From an uncultured Fidelibacterota bacterium (lineage in GTDB: Bacteria > Fidelibacterota > Marinisomatia > SCGC-AAA003-L08 > D37C17): 7,398 bases of DNA. This document shows, piece after piece, positions 5,997-7,398 of the stretch (its first letter is position 1; each line of letters starts with the position of its first letter). The notes beneath the pieces were generated by a model. The model did no database searches. It was not told the origin of the DNA and saw only the letters and a program-made list of their open reading frames with translations. Location: contig CAJWYZ010000072.1 of assembly GCA_913049525.1 (NCBI GenBank), positions 1 to 7,398 of the forward strand, given 5' to 3'. Both the position numbers and the translations under genes were made by a program.

Positions 5997-7398
5997 ATGA
6001 AATTCAATAAATTCGATAAAAGAATCTCATCTGAGATAATCACCCTCGCTATTCCCATTATATTTAGCAATTTAAGTCGAGTAGTAATGGGCTTGACTGA
6101 TATGGCAATGGTAAGTAGGTTAGGTGCTGCTGCCTTAGCTGCAACAGGGATGGGATCTCTGCTACTCTGGGTGGTGATGAGTATGGGTATTGGGGTGCGT
6201 ACTGCAGTGCAAACGGTAACCTCCCGTAGGCTTGGACAAAAAATATTTCATGAATGCGGACATGCCCTCCACAATGGCATCATACTGGTCCTTATTATTG
6301 CTATTCCCGCCACATTATTTGGTACATATTATGCTCATGAAATTGCCGAATTATTTTTAGATGACCTTTTGGTTATCTCCCAATGTGCAAACTATATCCA
6401 TATAGGTTTTTATGGAGTATTCTTTGTGCTGGCAGCATTTGCTTTTCAGGGCTTTTATACTGGAGTTGAAGAGACAAAAATTCATATGAAAGTCACCATA
6501 GTTTCTAATATAATCAACGTGTATTTAAATGCAGGTCTTATTTATGGCAGTGAAGGGATAAAAATCTTTTTTGAAAAACTTGGATTCCCTCACCTTGCTA
6601 TCTTCTGGCAATGGTATGACTTTCCTGCAATGGCAGTAAAGGGGGCGGCTTTGGCCACCGTAATTGCCTCCGGTTGGGCAGTTATCCAATACAGTCTGCA
6701 TATTGTAAATGAAAAAATAAAAAGGTATGAACCCTTTCGCTTTCAGTATTCTGCAACAAACCTGATCCAGCAAATTAAATTGGGATTCCCAATTGGTGCA
6801 CAGGAAGTAATTTCTATGACGGGGTTTGCCATATTTTATAAAATTATTGGTACTATCGGTACTGTTGAGCTTGCTACTTCAGAGGTTATACTAAATATTG
6901 CCCATGCTTCCTTTATGCCTGCAGTAGGCGTGGGAATGGCTGCTGCCACTTTAGTTGGTAAATACCTGGGTGAAGAAGATCCCGATAATGCCGAATTGTC
7001 CGTTTGGGCTGCCCTTAAGTGGTCTCTGATTATTATGGGAAGTATGGGGGTTTTATTCATTTTTGGACCGCATTGGGTGATTCCCATTTTCTCAAATGAT
7101 CCTGATATAATACGTATGGGCATCCCATGTTTACAAATAATTGGCCTGCTGCAGTATTTTGATGCCATAGGGTTAACCTTATTTTTTGTATTAACAGGCG
7201 CAGGAAATACACGCTTCCCTGCAGCTATGAATATGGCTACATGCTGGCTCATGTTTTTGCCCTTATCATATTATTTAAGTATTTACCTTAAAATGGGTGT
7301 TGTTGGCGCATGGCTGGGTTTTGCCGCATGGATAGTCCCCTTTGCCATAATAATGGCATTAAAGGTAAGTACTGGCTCTTGGAAGAAAATTGAAGTAT
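5997..7398 (+). CDS. MATE-family Na+/H+-coupled multidrug antiporter, 3'-truncated by the window edge
   Basis: The frame from ATG 5997 stays open to the window end, giving 467 codons, close to the usual full MATE length, so little is missing. The product is an inner-membrane exporter of cationic drugs or metabolites driven by Na+ or H+. About twelve hydrophobic segments fall into two sets of six (roughly 14-37, 47-71, 93-112, 132-155, 164-184, 214-236, then 258-283, 292-318, 336-360, 373-400, 407-430, 434-455). TM1 carries a conserved acidic residue in GLTDMAMVSRLG (32-43, Asp35), followed by AALAATG. The TM7-TM8 region has GFPIGAQE, and the C half has the TGAGNTRFP loop (400-408). The loop between TM5 and TM6 (about 184-212) is longer than in typical NorM-like proteins. 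No Shine-Dalgarno is seen before the start, only an A-rich stretch. It lies 30 nt after the previous gene and could be co-transcribed. The transported compound cannot be inferred. Confidence 0.92.
   Translation, partial: MKFNKFDKRISSEIITLAIPIIFSNLSRVVMGLTDMAMVSRLGAAALAATGMGSLLLWVVMSMGIGVRTAVQTVTSRRLGQKIFHECGHALHNGIILVLIIAIPATLFGTYYAHEIAELFLDDLLVISQCANYIHIGFYGVFFVLAAFAFQGFYTGVEETKIHMKVTIVSNIINVYLNAGLIYGSEGIKIFFEKLGFPHLAIFWQWYDFPAMAVKGAALATVIASGWAVIQYSLHIVNEKIKRYEPFRFQYSATNLIQQIKLGFPIGAQEVISMTGFAIFYKIIGTIGTVELATSEVILNIAHASFMPAVGVGMAAATLVGKYLGEEDPDNAELSVWAALKWSLIIMGSMGVLFIFGPHWVIPIFSNDPDIIRMGIPCLQIIGLLQYFDAIGLTLFFVLTGAGNTRFPAAMNMATCWLMFLPLSYYLSIYLKMGVVGAWLGFAAWIVPFAIIMALKVSTGSWKKIEV

Noticed and set aside
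5795..6070. Minus-strand open frame of about 91 codons
   Set aside because: It lies antisense to the AtuA-like small gene and the start of the MATE gene, has no recognisable motifs, and both overlapped + strand genes have clear family signatures.
6525..7252. Two minus-strand open frames (6525-6773 and 6836-7252)
   Set aside because: Both are antisense to the MATE gene, whose twelve hydrophobic segments and conserved motifs continue through the region. The antisense translations show no family features.

Overview
The window is a single-stranded, tightly packed, AT-rich bacterial segment in which every supported gene reads on the + strand. Order: a 5'-truncated family-2 glycosyltransferase fused to a degraded polyprenyl-phosphate glycosylphosphotransferase (1-1674); the acetyl-CoA carboxylase carboxyltransferase alpha subunit AccA (1674-2633); a biotin-dependent acyl-CoA carboxylase beta subunit of methylcrotonyl-CoA carboxylase type (2626-4272); the main domain of an AtuA (DUF1446) protein (4269-5618); a small protein matching the C-terminal domain of fused AtuA proteins (5622-5966); and a MATE-family multidrug/Na+ antiporter running off the right edge (5997-7398). 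The first four junctions overlap or nearly touch (1 nt, 8 nt, 4 nt, then a 3-nt gap), which points to one polycistronic, translationally coupled transcript. The MATE gene follows after 30 nt and may belong to the same transcript. No stretch over 300 bases lacks a gene, and no tRNA, rRNA, CRISPR, IS element or convincing terminator is visible.

The low G+C, sparse Shine-Dalgarno sites and the flavour of the proteins suggest a Gram-negative member of the Fibrobacterota-Chlorobiota-Bacteroidota neighbourhood or Marinimicrobia (SAR406). This is inference from remembered relatives, with low to moderate confidence. By eye, the left end is more AT-rich than the MATE end.

Functionally the window joins cell-surface polysaccharide synthesis (left) to acyl-CoA carboxylation (centre) and membrane export (right). 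AccA supplies half of the malonyl-CoA-forming carboxyltransferase, but its AccD partner is not here. The next gene is a complete, self-contained carboxyltransferase for another acyl-CoA. It is followed by the AtuA pair, a family known from acyclic terpene utilisation and found near acyl-CoA carboxylases. No biotin carboxylase or biotin carrier protein is present, so both enzymes need partners encoded elsewhere.

I see no complete novel system such as a defence island or mobile element. The observations most worth a second look are (a) the glycosyltransferase fusion whose phosphoglycosyltransferase core is shortened and has lost the Asp-Glu catalytic pair, and (b) the AtuA protein split from its C-terminal domain by one in-frame stop codon, with both halves in the same frame.
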